Positions 49,145 to 59,303 of a stretch of DNA of 64,000 bases are shown in pieces. The position numbers were made by a program, and so were the translations under genes. Below the pieces are notes generated by a model. It did no database searches and was not told the origin of the DNA. It saw only the letters and a program-made list of their open reading frames with translations. The DNA is from CAWFFV01 sp963814985 (lineage in GTDB: Bacteria > Chloroflexota > Ktedonobacteria > Ktedonobacterales > Ktedonobacteraceae): NCBI GenBank assembly GCA_963814985.1, contig CAWFFV010000018.1, positions 1 through 64,000 on the forward strand, in the 5' to 3' direction. Numbering within the stretch: position 1 is the stretch's first letter; each line of letters starts with the position of its first letter.

Positions 49145-51512
49145 ATGCACGAGAACTTCTCACATACATGGATTGTGGCTCCCTACCGACGGGATCGCGA
49201 ACAGGTTCTCCCTCCGCGGGAAGGTCTTTCTTCGAGTATTGACTGCCATCGCCATCTTCGTGGACCATATACCGGAGTCGGTGAACTCCTGCGCAGATTG
49301 GTTCCTGAGGTTTATCAACAATGGCCCGATCATGTCCTTGCACACGGAGATAGAAATTTTGTCGATGGCACCTGAACTACAATCGGTGGTGCAGGTTTCT
49401 ACCGAAACTCTGACTTCCTTAGCTGTTCCAAAAGAGCGCACTCGTTTCTATTCACGTTTGCGTACACTCCGTTTAACTCATGGCGTCGTCGATTTCCTGT
49501 TAGGGTATCTTTCTCTGGCGAAACTGGATCACTGTTCTCTCTTCTTCGAGAATGTTCACCAGGCCGAAACTTTAGATCAGGAATTCCTGGCTACCTTGCT
49601 ACGGCGTGCGAATCCCCATCACCTTTCCCTCACTATCGGTACCAGCCCTGACCCCCTACCCGACCCACTTCAGACCGCCTTAAACACCTATGCACGCTCT
49701 TTACGACCCGATCCCATGACCATTGAGGAACGTGAGAGCAAACTACAGGCCTGGAATATTCCCCAGGAATGGAAACACTGGCTTGTGCACTCTACAGAAG
49801 GCTGGCAGGGAGAATGGGAACCATTGCAACACTTCGACGAGCAATTGTTCACGGCTCCTCCAGAGGAAAGCACATTTGAAGCCGGTGTACACACTCTTCT
49901 CAAACAGGCTTCGCCCATCACTCGTCATGCCCTGGCTCAGACCTATATTGAAGCTGAGTGTACATTGGACACGTTGCCTGAGAAAATCTCCTACGAGCTA
50001 CTAGAGCCTCTTCTCAGGCAGCAGTGGCATGATGATCGAGCCACAACCCTGGAGAAACTGAAGGCATGGTCACTCCATCTGGGAGCTATTCCTTATCATC
50101 GTGAACGTGGACAGGACTCTTCTGGCATGGGAGCAGAAGCATTACAGGCTGCACTTGACTATTGCATCAACATAGGTTATTATGATTCAACTGTCGATTT
50201 CGGTCACAGAGGTCGGCGTATTATCGACTGGCCGACTCAGCCTGAAAAATATTGGACGTTTACGACAAAAATGACAACATCCCTGGCAGCACTGAGCCGA
50301 CCAGAAGAAGCTGAGGCGCTGTACCGCGAGGCACGGGCACTGTCAAGTAGCCCATTACTACATATGCAGGCTGCCTACGCTCAGTCTATGCTCTATACAC
50401 GACACCACAAACCGGAGCAGCGTGATCACCAGATTGCCAAGGGATGGATTAACGAGGCCATCGCCATCGCTCAACTCTTGCCCGACTTGAAGGAACGAGT
50501 TTTTAATACGGTGTTTAACCAAAATGGTCTGGCACTCATCGAAGTACATATGGGACATTCCCAGGAAGCATTACGATTAGTAACAGAAGGGCTTGAACGC
50601 CTCAATAGTACACTTGAGCCTGATGAACATCTTTTGCATCGTTCTGTTCTTCTGTACAACCGTGCTCAGGTCTATGCTGGCCTGGGTCAGATCGAACAGG
50701 CCCTTGCTGATTATACAACCGTTATCCTGCAAGACCCTCACTACAGCGAGTATTATCTGGATCGTGGAAATCTCTATCGCCGCCTGAGCCACATCGAGGA
50801 AGCCCTCAGTGATTATGAGCAGGCAATCGCCTTCAGTCCTCCCTATCCAGAGGCCTACTACAATCGGGCAGGGACGCTTCTCCTCCTGGGACGTGAGGAT
50901 GAGGCCCTTGCGGATTACACCTATGTTCTGGAACTGGATCCTACCTATCTCGATGCGTTGATTAATCGTGCCAGCATCTTTTATGAGCACGAAGATTTCG
51001 CGGCTTCCCGGCAGGATATTGAGCATGGTCTGGCCCTCGATCCTGGGAACCCGCAGTTGCTCTGTACACTGGGATTACTAGAAATGGCCCAGGAACATCC
51101 CGATGAGGCCCATCAAGCTCTTACATCGGCTCTGGAACGTGATCCATCTCTGCTGGCAGCCTGGACCAATCGTGCCGTGTTAGCCTACGAATGTGGAAAC
51201 ATAGATGCGGCTATTGCGGATCTGACCCAGGCACTGGAATTGGACGAGAACGCAACAGTGCTCTATAATCGGGGTCAGGCCTACCAGTCCCAAGGACGAT
51301 GGCCGGAAGCCATCCACGATTATACTCGTGCTCTCACCCAGGCGGATGATGATGACACGCAAGATCTTCTCTACAAGCGAGGCTGCTGTTATTGGCAACT
51401 GGGTGATAGCAGCTCAGCTTATCAGGATTTCGTTCAGCACATGGCGATGGGTCCATCTCCCTATCAGGAGGAACTCCATCAACTAGGCATAGCCCTTCCA
51501 GCCAACCCGTAA
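49145..51512 (+). CDS. Large protein with degenerate NTPase-like N-terminus and TPR C-terminus, one frameshift
   Basis: Protein of about 788 residues, start at 49145 behind AAAGGA (MHENFSHTWIVAPYRRDREQ). The opening carries HRHLRGPYTGVGELLRRLVP, where a P-loop might be expected. After one surplus G at 49346-49347 it resumes as EIEILSMAPELQSVVQVSTE. A Walker-B-like stretch (CSLFFENVHQAETLDQEFLATLLRR) resembles STAND ATPases, but no GxxGxGK[ST] is present, so nucleotide binding is doubtful. Residues 470-780 hold about eight TPRs (for example YNRAQVYAGLGQIEQALADY and DRGNLYRRLSHIEEALSDYE). It follows the PqqD-M50 gene by 51 bases and is closed by a terminator, so it belongs to the RiPP-like operon, perhaps as a scaffold. 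Confidence 0.78.
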
Positions 51513-51529
51513 GGTCTGATCTACATAGA

Positions 51530-51567
51530 CAGGAAAGGTGCCTTCCCCAGTGAAGACACCTTTCCTG
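51530..51567 (+). terminator. Terminator of the RiPP-like operon
   Basis: Stem CAGGAAAGGTG / CACCTTTCCTG (51530-51540 with 51557-51567), 18 bases after the TPR gene's stop. Only a short U-run follows (GTTCTG), but the stem is strong. Confidence 0.75.
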
Positions 51568-51716
51568 GTTCTGCTGGAAAATCAAAAAGTCCTCTCTTGT
51601 AACAAAATAATGTGTATGAGTGTCTATATAAAGAACATTACTGGTAAGAGGGTTCAGACTCTGAAGAGCAATCTATCTAGAAGGTCTATCACTATCATAT
51701 AGAGAGGATAAAGTCC

Positions 51717-53285
51717 ATGGCCACATATGATTTTGTCCCACTACCGGACAATAACTATAGAAAAAAGGGAACAGATACCATTGAACAGATACAGAGCAAA
51801 TGGTCAGCCCTGTTGGCATGGTGGTATCGCCTGATGGCTCCTACAACCATTTCCCAAGAAGCCAACCTGGTAGAGCGCGAAGCCATGCGACGGCAACAAC
51901 TGGCAAGTGTGATCATTCTCTTCGTGGGTATGATCGCGATAGCATTTCTCCTGCCCACCTTGTTTAGTCCTTCGCAACGTGGATTTTTTCCATTAATCAC
52001 ACTCATTATAGACCTTGCCGCATTGCTGCTAAACCGTCAGGGGAAGAGCTTTCTTGCCGGCCTCCTGGTCGTGACTGCCATCGAAGCAACTATCTTCCTG
52101 GTCCTTTTGACAACTCCAGGAGGACTGAACACAAATAGTCTGCCCTTCTTTGATCTGCTGGTACCTGCGACATTGATAGCCGCCTTGCTCCTGTCTACAC
52201 AAAGCATCTTTGTGGTCAGCCTAGTCAACAGCATCTTTATTTTCGCTGATCTCACCTTCCAACCCCACACTGCCGATTTAGGATATCAGCTGATTGGAGG
52301 ATCTGCATACTTTGTGTATCTGCGACCAATGGCTTCACAGGTCATCGTCGCCCTGGTAATCTATTTCTGGGCCTCCAGTGTCCGTCAGGAAATGGGACGG
52401 GCCGATCGTGCCGAAGAGATCACTCGTTTGCAACAGACAATTGCACTCCAGAACGAGCAACGCATCGATGCACTATACGCAGAACATATGATCGGAATGG
52501 GCTATGCACAACAACAGCAAATGAATCACCTCAAAGATCAACTGCTGCTGCACGTGAGCCATGAGTTGCTAACACCTCTGACAGCGATCAGCGGCTATCT
52601 CGATCTGCTCAAAGAACTGGGCAAGGATCTAAATTCCACAGCGCATGCACTCTGTCTTGATCATGCGAGAGAAGGCTGTCAAGAGTTAACATTATTGGTC
52701 AACACCGTTCAGGACGCTCTTGAAATCGATGGAACGCACAATCGTACTCTCGACAAGGATATCCCGGTTTGTCAGATCGTAGATGAAGTACTTGAACACC
52801 TGGACGCACAAGAAACAGACACACATACGTTCCGCATGGCCATCTCAAAATCTCTGGCAGTGCGAGCCAATCGGCAATCGCTGTACCAGGTGCTACGCCA
52901 TCTACTCTCCAACGCCTGTAAGTATTCTCCCTCACAGACCGAGGTCCTGATCAGTGCAACACAAACAAAAGAGAATGAGATCTGCATCAGCATCCTCGAT
53001 AAGGGTCCCGGCATCCCCACAGAGGATATCCCGCTACTCTTCGAGAAATTTGTGCGTCTCAGACGAGACCTGACAGGTTCAACACGAGGGATGGGCTTAG
53101 GACTCTACATGAGTAAACAGCTTGTTAAGGCGATGAATGGACACATTTGGATTGAAAGTTCAGGTCAAACCGAAGAAGGGTGCCGTGTATGTTTAACGCT
53201 ACCAGCCACCATACAGACCTCTTTTGCTTATCTCAGCGAGAAGAACACACATAAAGCAGAGATCAGTCTTTGTCAAGCCAGCTAA
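51717..53285 (+). CDS. Membrane-bound sensor histidine kinase
   Basis: Histidine kinase of 522 residues. Residues 1-60 are polar, then about six hydrophobic helices lie between residues 62 and 222 (VIILFVGMIAIAFLLPTLF, FLAGLLVVTAIEATIFLVLL, QVIVALVIYFWASSV). A short coiled coil (EEITRLQQTIALQNEQRID) follows. HisKA is QLLLHVSHELLTPLTAISGYL, with phosphoacceptor His in SHELLTP. HATPase_c has LLSNACKYSP, LDKGPGIPTEDIPLLFEKF and GMGLGLYMSKQLVKAMNGHI. With no extracellular loop domain, the membrane part itself is the likely sensor. A start ATG lies behind GAGAGGA. Its partner may be the receiver protein at 55515, with the multicopper oxidase gene lying between them. Confidence 0.9.
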   Translation: MATYDFVPLPDNNYRKKGTDTIEQIQSKWSALLAWWYRLMAPTTISQEANLVEREAMRRQQLASVIILFVGMIAIAFLLPTLFSPSQRGFFPLITLIIDLAALLLNRQGKSFLAGLLVVTAIEATIFLVLLTTPGGLNTNSLPFFDLLVPATLIAALLLSTQSIFVVSLVNSIFIFADLTFQPHTADLGYQLIGGSAYFVYLRPMASQVIVALVIYFWASSVRQEMGRADRAEEITRLQQTIALQNEQRIDALYAEHMIGMGYAQQQQMNHLKDQLLLHVSHELLTPLTAISGYLDLLKELGKDLNSTAHALCLDHAREGCQELTLLVNTVQDALEIDGTHNRTLDKDIPVCQIVDEVLEHLDAQETDTHTFRMAISKSLAVRANRQSLYQVLRHLLSNACKYSPSQTEVLISATQTKENEICISILDKGPGIPTEDIPLLFEKFVRLRRDLTGSTRGMGLGLYMSKQLVKAMNGHIWIESSGQTEEGCRVCLTLPATIQTSFAYLSEKNTHKAEISLCQAS

Positions 53286-53554
53286 AGGAGCATGACTTGC
53301 ACATATCGGAACCTGAACAGCATCTGCGCCTCTCCAGCTAAACAATACATGCTCAAAAGAGGACAAATATCCTCTCTTTTCATATATCTTGTGCAATTTT
53401 GCACCCTTCACGGATATCCCATGCTCAAATTCTCCTCGCGACTATAAGAAATGCAAAGCATCCCTCAGTCGAGTTTGTAATGATCCCTATACTGGCAGGA
53501 GAAGATATACCAGTGACGACAGGAGAGTCCATGAGACTCATCTGGAGGAACATC

Positions 53555-55228
53555 ATGTTTACGAGACGACAGCTTTTCAAGATTTCGCTAGCTGCTGGGG
53601 CTAGCTTCTTTGTGCTAGACGAGGATACTTCTCAAGCGCTTGCACCCACAGTACGGTTTGCCTCTGCACCTACAGCACATTCGGCCCCTGTACCCACAGT
53701 ACAGTTCCCTCTCAAGCGATTTGTAGATCCATTACCTCTTCCCAGCGTCCTACAGCCCAGTGGGGATGTTCGAGGTACTCCCTGGTATAGCGTGACAATG
53801 ACAGAGTTCCAACAAAAGCTGCACAGGGATCTTCCTCCAACGACCTTATGGGGATACAACGGAACTTACCCAGGCCCAACAATCGAGGTCAACAGTAACA
53901 AGCCAATTATAGTGAAATGGGTCAACAGCCTTCCTCATCGACACTTGCTTCCCCTGGATCGTACATTGATGGGTATGACCCTACCAGATGTTCGTACCAT
54001 TGTGCACCTGCATGGTGGTCATACCCCCCCAGATAGCGATGGCCACCCGGTTAAGTGGTTTACTCCTGGTCATTCAAAGATCTGTTTCTATCCCGAACCT
54101 CCAGCAAGCAGCGACCCTCTGGTATCATGATCACGCAATGTCTATCACACGTCTAAATAACTACGCAGGTCTGGCAGGCTTTTACCTGATCAGAGACGCC
54201 ACCGAGAATCATCTCAACCTTCCCAGAGGGGTTTATGAGATTCCTCTCCTGATCCAGGATCGGTCCTTTCAGCTCAATGGTCAACTCTTTTATCCTGGCT
54301 CTGGTTGGGTCCCAATGTTCTTTGGGAATACTGCCATGGTGAATGGCAAGGCTTGGCCATTCCTGGAGGTTCAACCAAGAAAATATCGGTTTCGACTTTT
54401 GAATGGCTCCAATTCGCGTATCTACAAACTCGCCCTTCTTCGGGACAACCCTTTTACCAGATCGGAACTGACGGGGGATTGCTGCCTGCGCCTGTAAAAA
54501 TCACCCAGATCATATTGGCACCTGCGGAGCGCGCTGATATGATCATCGATTTCTCAGGCCACCATGGGCAGCACATTACTCTTACCAACGATGCGCCGGC
54601 TGATGTCACTACCCTCTCAGATCAGCAGGGACAACCACTTCTCCTCGCTAGCAATGCTTTTATTCCACTGGATGGCGGCCAGATTGCGATCAGTGAGATC
54701 ATGCAGTTTCGCGTCATCTTGCCGCTTCTTCAAACAGACACCAGTTCTCTGCCTTTGACAGGCCGACCCCTCTTGTCAATCCCTCATACGACAAAAGAGA
54801 GAGAAAGGGATTTGACACTTGAAACTCGACCTGTCCCAGAAGGCTTCAAATGGCTGTTAAATGGTCTACCTTTCTCTGCCCCGATTACAGAGAAACCCAA
54901 ACTTGGAACAACGGAGATCTGGCGTTTGATCAACCTGACGGACATGATACATCCCATTCATTTGCACCTCATCCAGTTTCAAATTCTCGATCGACGCTCC
55001 TTCGATGTGAACAGGTACAAAGCAACAAAGACCTTGATCTTTACTGGGCCACCCATTCCACCACCCTCTGATGAAGCCGGGCTTAAGGATACGGTGAGAG
55101 CGAATCCGGGTGAGGTTACCAGGATCATCATCCATTTCAGCCCCTATACAGGGCAGTACGTCTGGCATTGCCACCTCCTGGAGCACGAGGACAACGACAT
55201 GATGCGTCCTTACGAAGTTGTGCCGTAA
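53555..55228 (+). CDS. Multicopper oxidase, CotA/bilirubin-oxidase-like, Tat-exported, two frameshifts
   Basis: Secreted copper oxidase of about 557 residues. The ATG at 53555 has GGAGG upstream. The N-terminus FTRRQLFKISLAAGASFFV is a twin-arginine-type signal. Copper ligands are HLHGGHTPPDSDG, WYHDHAMS, HPIHLHLIQFQIL and HCHLLEHEDNDMM, the last including the T1 site. TLWGYNGTYPGPTIEV and MVNGKAWPFLEVQPRKYRFR are usual CotA-group blocks. The frame breaks at 54092-54094 (CCC, one extra C) before LQQAATLWYHDH and again near 54434-54440 (one T lost) before SGQPFYQIGTDGG. It probably oxidises phenolics or metal ions outside the cell. A hairpin terminator follows. Confidence 0.9.
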
Positions 55229-55229
55229 A

Positions 55230-55253
55230 ATCTCCAGCCTCCACTCTGGAGAT
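55230..55253 (+). terminator. Terminator of the multicopper oxidase gene
   Basis: Stem ATCTCCAG / CTGGAGAT (55230-55237 with 55246-55253), eight-base loop, beginning just after the stop. No U-run on the plus strand. Confidence 0.55.
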
Positions 55254-55514
55254 GATCAGACGGTACTACGCACATCCGGCACTAGAGTGTAAAGTGTGTA
55301 GCACATATTTTGGCATGATCCTTGCTCGATTACAAAATGGGTGCATTATTACAAGCTTCTCACTATAACAACGCCAATCTCATATTCTGACCAAATGTAG
55401 TCAACCCTATTATCGCGTCCTTCGTAGCGCAATTTATTCTCATTCATGTTCACCCTGTGGCCAACCTTCCCACGGCGAGAGGCGATTCGGTAAGCAGAGA
55501 GGAGTCCCTGACAA

Positions 55515-56009
55515 ATGATAGCTAGCTCTCTTCACTCAGAAACCTTGTTCACAACAAGCCATGGAGTAACCAAGGTCTCCCCAGGAATTGCTCGAAATAT
55601 AGAGGACACATCCATGCCACCATTGATTATGATTATTGACGACTCATACACAGTTTGTAAGATTGTGGAAACCTGTCTCAAACGAGAAGGCTATGACTGT
55701 ATTAGTTTCAATAATGGTGTAGAAGCCTTACGCTGGTTTACCAATCCATCAGTGCGTTTCCCCATGTTACTTTTTCTCGACATCGAAATGCCCAAGATCA
55801 GTGGATATACTCTGGCCCGCTTACTCAAGAGCAAATCTCCATTCGAGAAAACTCCCATCGTCATGCTAACACGTCGCAATGGAGCTCTTGATCGCGTGAA
55901 AGCTCAGCTTGTGGGAGCCAAAGCCTACATCACCAAACCCTTTAAGACACAGGACATTCTGACTGTTGTACACACTTACCTGGGAAATACACCTTCATCT
56001 TGCAACTAA
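55515..56009 (+). CDS. Response regulator, single receiver domain
   Basis: Protein of 164 residues, or 131 from the internal ATG at 55614. The receiver reads PPLIMIIDDSYTVCKIVETC (acidic pair), MLLFLDIEMPKISGYTLARL (phospho-Asp), TPIVMLTRRNGALDR (switch Thr) and AKAYITKPFKTQDILTVVHTYL (Lys-Pro). This is the CheY/PilH-like arrangement with no output domain. The first 33 residues of the long form are unstructured and may be a misassigned start. It could pair with the membrane kinase at 51717. Confidence 0.88.
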   Translation: MIASSLHSETLFTTSHGVTKVSPGIARNIEDTSMPPLIMIIDDSYTVCKIVETCLKREGYDCISFNNGVEALRWFTNPSVRFPMLLFLDIEMPKISGYTLARLLKSKSPFEKTPIVMLTRRNGALDRVKAQLVGAKAYITKPFKTQDILTVVHTYLGNTPSSCN

Positions 56010-56120
56010 ACAGAACCGCCTCAGGAGCAAAGGTTCTCCTTCGCGATGATAATATTGTTATTACAAGAAACAACGTTATCATCTATCATCTGATGGCTCT
56101 GATCCTCCTGCTTTTTGCAT

Positions 56121-58103
56121 TCAGAGCCGCCCGGACATCAGGAGCCGTTCTACGATTTCAACCACTTGCGGATCAAACAACGATCCGGCACCACGGCACA
56201 ACTCCACCAGAGCTGAAGAACGCGAATGCGCTTGCTGAGAGGGTTGCTCTACCGTCATGGCCAGATACGCATCCGTGACTGCCAGCAGCCGTGCCCCAAA
56301 GGGAATCATCTCAGCTTTCAAATGATCGGGATAGCCCTGACCATCCCAGCGCTCATGATGAGCACGAATAATCGGAGCCAGGGGACGCAAGGCCGGGATA
56401 CAGTTCACGACCGCAGCCCCAACTATGGGATGCTTCTGGATCAATTTCCACTCGTCTCCCGTCAGGTGATCTGGCTTATGGAGCACAGCATCGGGAACCA
56501 CTACATTTCCGACATCATGCAAACGGCCAGCCAGGGCAATCATTTGCGCTTCTGAAGCCGGTAAGCCGATCGCCAGAGCCAACTTGAGCAGGAAGTCGGC
56601 GACCTGCTGGCAATAGAGACTTGCTGATGGATCACGTGCCTCCATCAGACTCGTTAGAGCTTGCACAATGCCAACCAGGGTAGCTTCTTCTCGCCCACCT
56701 TCCAGGTAGCGCTGGGAAAAGAGCGCAAGGATCGCTGGATCGTTAGCCACACGTACCTGGTCACGCCCACAGTGCTTGGCCCCGTACATAGCATGATCAG
56801 CAGCAGCAATAAGTCCTTTTCGCTCCTCAGCGTGCATCGGATAACTCGCCACGCCAACCGAACAGGTTAGATGAATACCACCTCCGACATTGAAGATATG
56901 AGCAGAGACCGCTGCTCGCACCCGCTCCGCACATGTCAGTGCATCCTTCACAGGCATCTCCGGCAAAATCGCCACGAATTCCTCTCCCCCCCACCGTCCC
57001 ACCGTATCGATACTCCTCAACATGGTCCGGAGCAGGCTGGCAAACTCATAGAGCACAGCGTCACCGACCGTATGTCCATAGCCATCATTGAGTGCTTTGA
57101 AATGATCCACATCGAAGAAGAGGATCGAGCAGGAACGACTATAGCGATAAGCACGCTCCAGTTCCTGGTTGAGCAAGGAAAGCATTGTCCGATGGTTAGG
57201 CAATCCTGTGAGGGGATCACTGGTGGCTAACTCGAGAATACGTGCTTGAGCCTCTGCCTGCTCGTGCAAAAGCTGCTCCCGCTCAAGAATCAGTGTTGCC
57301 AATTTTGCCACAGATCCTGCAAGAACTGTCAGCGTCTCCTGGGTACTACGCTCCAGGTGACGGCACTCGGTGATATGTTGCTCTGCCTGATGGAACGCTG
57401 TTATATCAGAGGTGTAAGCAACGACTCCTGCGATCTGCCCTCCGATGTTGGAAAAGGGAGCCGCACGCATTTCCAGGAAATGCTTGACACCAGCTTCATC
57501 GTAAGCGTGCATCTGCAAATATGGTTCTGGCTCGCCTCGCAAGGCACGGGCCACGGGTAAATCGTCTTCCTGAAGGAGTATTCCTGCCAGATTGCGCAGT
57601 TCCGTGATTCCAAGTGCCTCCAGCAGCGAGAGGTCTGGATTTCTCTCCTGTCTTTCTGCATGCGAGAACCGCAACAACTTGCCTGTAGAATCGTGGATAG
57701 AGATAGTCTGGGGAACAACTTTGAGGAGGGCTTCAAAACGAGCACGCTCGACTGCCAGGGCATTTGCCAAAGCCTGGGCATTCTGATGGACCTGCTCGAC
57801 GAAGTGATGCATGTACTGATTCTGTCCAGGGATAAGACAGAACAGGAAACCGAAAGGTACCACCACCGGCTCACGCGCTAAAGAGATTGATTGCAGGAAG
57901 AGGAACCACATTAGCAAAATAGCGCCAACCAGAGCCACGATTAAGCCGGGTCCTGTCCCCCAACGCAATGGTACATCTGCAATACTCATGACGACGAGTA
58001 TCACGGGAAACACAAATCGGCTTTTCTGCGTGAAGGGCTTCTGTGGGCTATCACAAGACAGTTCATGTCTCTCTTGAAGCCTCACGTCATCATACCTATT
58101 CAT
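56121..58103 (-). CDS. PAS-GGDEF-HD-GYP cyclic-di-GMP signalling protein
   Basis: Protein of 660 residues. Two hydrophobic segments (residues 30-48 and 54-75) anchor it. A PAS/PAC domain (RFEALLKVVPQTISIHDSTG, HFLEMRAAPFSNIGGQIAGV) is followed by a helical linker. A GGDEF diguanylate cyclase has LTGLPNHRTML, FFDVDHFKALNDGYGH and the active loop GRWGGEEF. The C-terminal HD-GYP-type phosphodiesterase carries AGRLHDVGNVVVPD, ARDPSASLYCQQVADFLLKL and RAHHERWDGQGYPDHL. The first HD motif is HDVGN, where most active members have HDIGK, so hydrolysis may be altered. It could both make and break c-di-GMP. It stands alone on the minus strand. Confidence 0.88.
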   Translation of the reverse strand: MNRYDDVRLQERHELSCDSPQKPFTQKSRFVFPVILVVMSIADVPLRWGTGPGLIVALVGAILLMWFLFLQSISLAREPVVVPFGFLFCLIPGQNQYMHHFVEQVHQNAQALANALAVERARFEALLKVVPQTISIHDSTGKLLRFSHAERQERNPDLSLLEALGITELRNLAGILLQEDDLPVARALRGEPEPYLQMHAYDEAGVKHFLEMRAAPFSNIGGQIAGVVAYTSDITAFHQAEQHITECRHLERSTQETLTVLAGSVAKLATLILEREQLLHEQAEAQARILELATSDPLTGLPNHRTMLSLLNQELERAYRYSRSCSILFFDVDHFKALNDGYGHTVGDAVLYEFASLLRTMLRSIDTVGRWGGEEFVAILPEMPVKDALTCAERVRAAVSAHIFNVGGGIHLTCSVGVASYPMHAEERKGLIAAADHAMYGAKHCGRDQVRVANDPAILALFSQRYLEGGREEATLVGIVQALTSLMEARDPSASLYCQQVADFLLKLALAIGLPASEAQMIALAGRLHDVGNVVVPDAVLHKPDHLTGDEWKLIQKHPIVGAAVVNCIPALRPLAPIIRAHHERWDGQGYPDHLKAEMIPFGARLLAVTDAYLAMTVEQPSQQAHSRSSALVELCRGAGSLFDPQVVEIVERLLMSGRL

Positions 58104-59020
58104 AATTTCTTCTCTTCTTCTGCTAACGACGCAACGCTATTGCCAACAAGAAGGCTATAGTTGCATATTCGTCCTTACCAGAACCAATGCTCCGCTCTTT
58201 CAGCCAGACACAATTAACATAGACTCTGTCCACATAGGACATGCAGGGGGATTTTTTCGAGCCATTTTAAGCTCTTGACCCTTCATTCTCCGGGACGTCA
58301 AATATCTTGGGTAGAAACTAAGGAGTAACCCTGAACCTACCTGAGCGCTACGTGTTCCGGGGGGAGATGCAAAGTAGGAGTATGAAATAAGGTCGTTTTC
58401 TCCTTTCCTCGGGGGTAAAAATAGCTGATTAGAACAAAGAAACGAGCTTCCAGCACCAAACACACTTCTCATCATACAAAGTTTTGCGCGCCAGCCACAG
58501 CATAGAGGAGTTAAGGAAATTACGGCCAAAATTGCACGATTTATTTAAGAGTATAAGCTTACCCAAAAAATCGAAGAAAAGCAACAAGCAGGCAGTAATT
58601 CCATTATAGGATGGATCTCTCGTGAGATGCAAGAAGAAACGTGAAAAGTATTGATTTTTCTGCGTGTGTCGTGTAATGTATATTATACACATATTTTTTA
58701 GCAATTATACGTACAAGATGTTGGTGGAAGGGTCTGAGACTCAGGTGATGGTTCACCTGAGTCTCTATTTATCCAGGTTTTTGCGGTGGCTGTGCACCTC
58801 TCAGCAGGCGGATTTTTGAACGCAGAAGTCCTTGTACTCGTACGAACGGAATGCGTCAGAAAAAATGCGGGCATGAGATATTTAAAAGAAGATGTCTCAG
58901 TATCAAGAAAGGAGGTCAACAGACGGTTACGGCAAGAAGGTTGTGGGCCGCAGAAGATGTATCCCGATCACCGCCATACATAACAAAAAAATACGTACCA
59001 GCGCAACAAGGAGCACCACT
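58104..59020. other. Intergenic region with one strong hairpin
   Basis: No credible gene. It contains the promoter of the leftward c-di-GMP gene. Short ORFs at 58200-58529 and 58786-58983 lack ribosome sites and family motifs. The 13-base hairpin at 58736 is listed separately; the right part should contain the promoter of the 91-residue gene. Confidence 0.3.
58736..58765. terminator. Strong isolated hairpin
   Basis: Perfect stem GAGACTCAGGTGA / TCACCTGAGTCTC (58736-58748 with 58753-58765), four-base loop, followed by TATTTATCC. No gene end lies just upstream on either strand, so the transcript it terminates is unclear. Confidence 0.5.
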
Positions 59021-59296
59021 ATGCAAAAAGTATCCCTTCGCAAAGTAAAAACACCTGCCAGTTACTTGAGGGAAGATAACGAAGAGATCCTACATTTTTC
59101 TCTCCAGGGATTGTTACCAGTAGGGCACTCATTAGCGTTAAACACCACCCTTGGCACACTCTCGCACCTCGTCTGCAAACAGGATCGTCCCCATATGCTC
59201 ATGGAGCAACAATTCACAACCAGCGAAATTTGTGTCTTGATGCCTCTTTTAGAGGCATATCCATACTATTGCCCTGTACGAGGTCTTATTAGCTAG
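59021..59296 (+). CDS. 91-residue protein of unknown function
   Basis: ATG at 59021 with AAGGAG ten bases upstream. It opens MQKVSLRKVKTPASYLREDN, with the same spacing of basic residues as the leader of the two small RiPP-like peptides (M-x-K-I/V-x-hydrophobic-R-K). The rest reads EILHFSLQGLLPVGHSLALN, ending in YPYYCPVRGLIS with a Cys near the C-terminus. There is no membrane helix and no family I know. It could be a larger leader-bearing precursor or an unrelated small protein. The nearest neighbour is the convergent PucR regulator. Confidence 0.55.
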   Translation: MQKVSLRKVKTPASYLREDNEEILHFSLQGLLPVGHSLALNTTLGTLSHLVCKQDRPHMLMEQQFTTSEICVLMPLLEAYPYYCPVRGLIS

Positions 59297-59303
59297 CTTC
59301 AAT

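Noticed and set aside
58786..58983. 65-codon rightward ORF before the 91-residue gene
   Set aside because: GTG start without a ribosome site, no motif, and it overlaps the likely promoter of the next gene.
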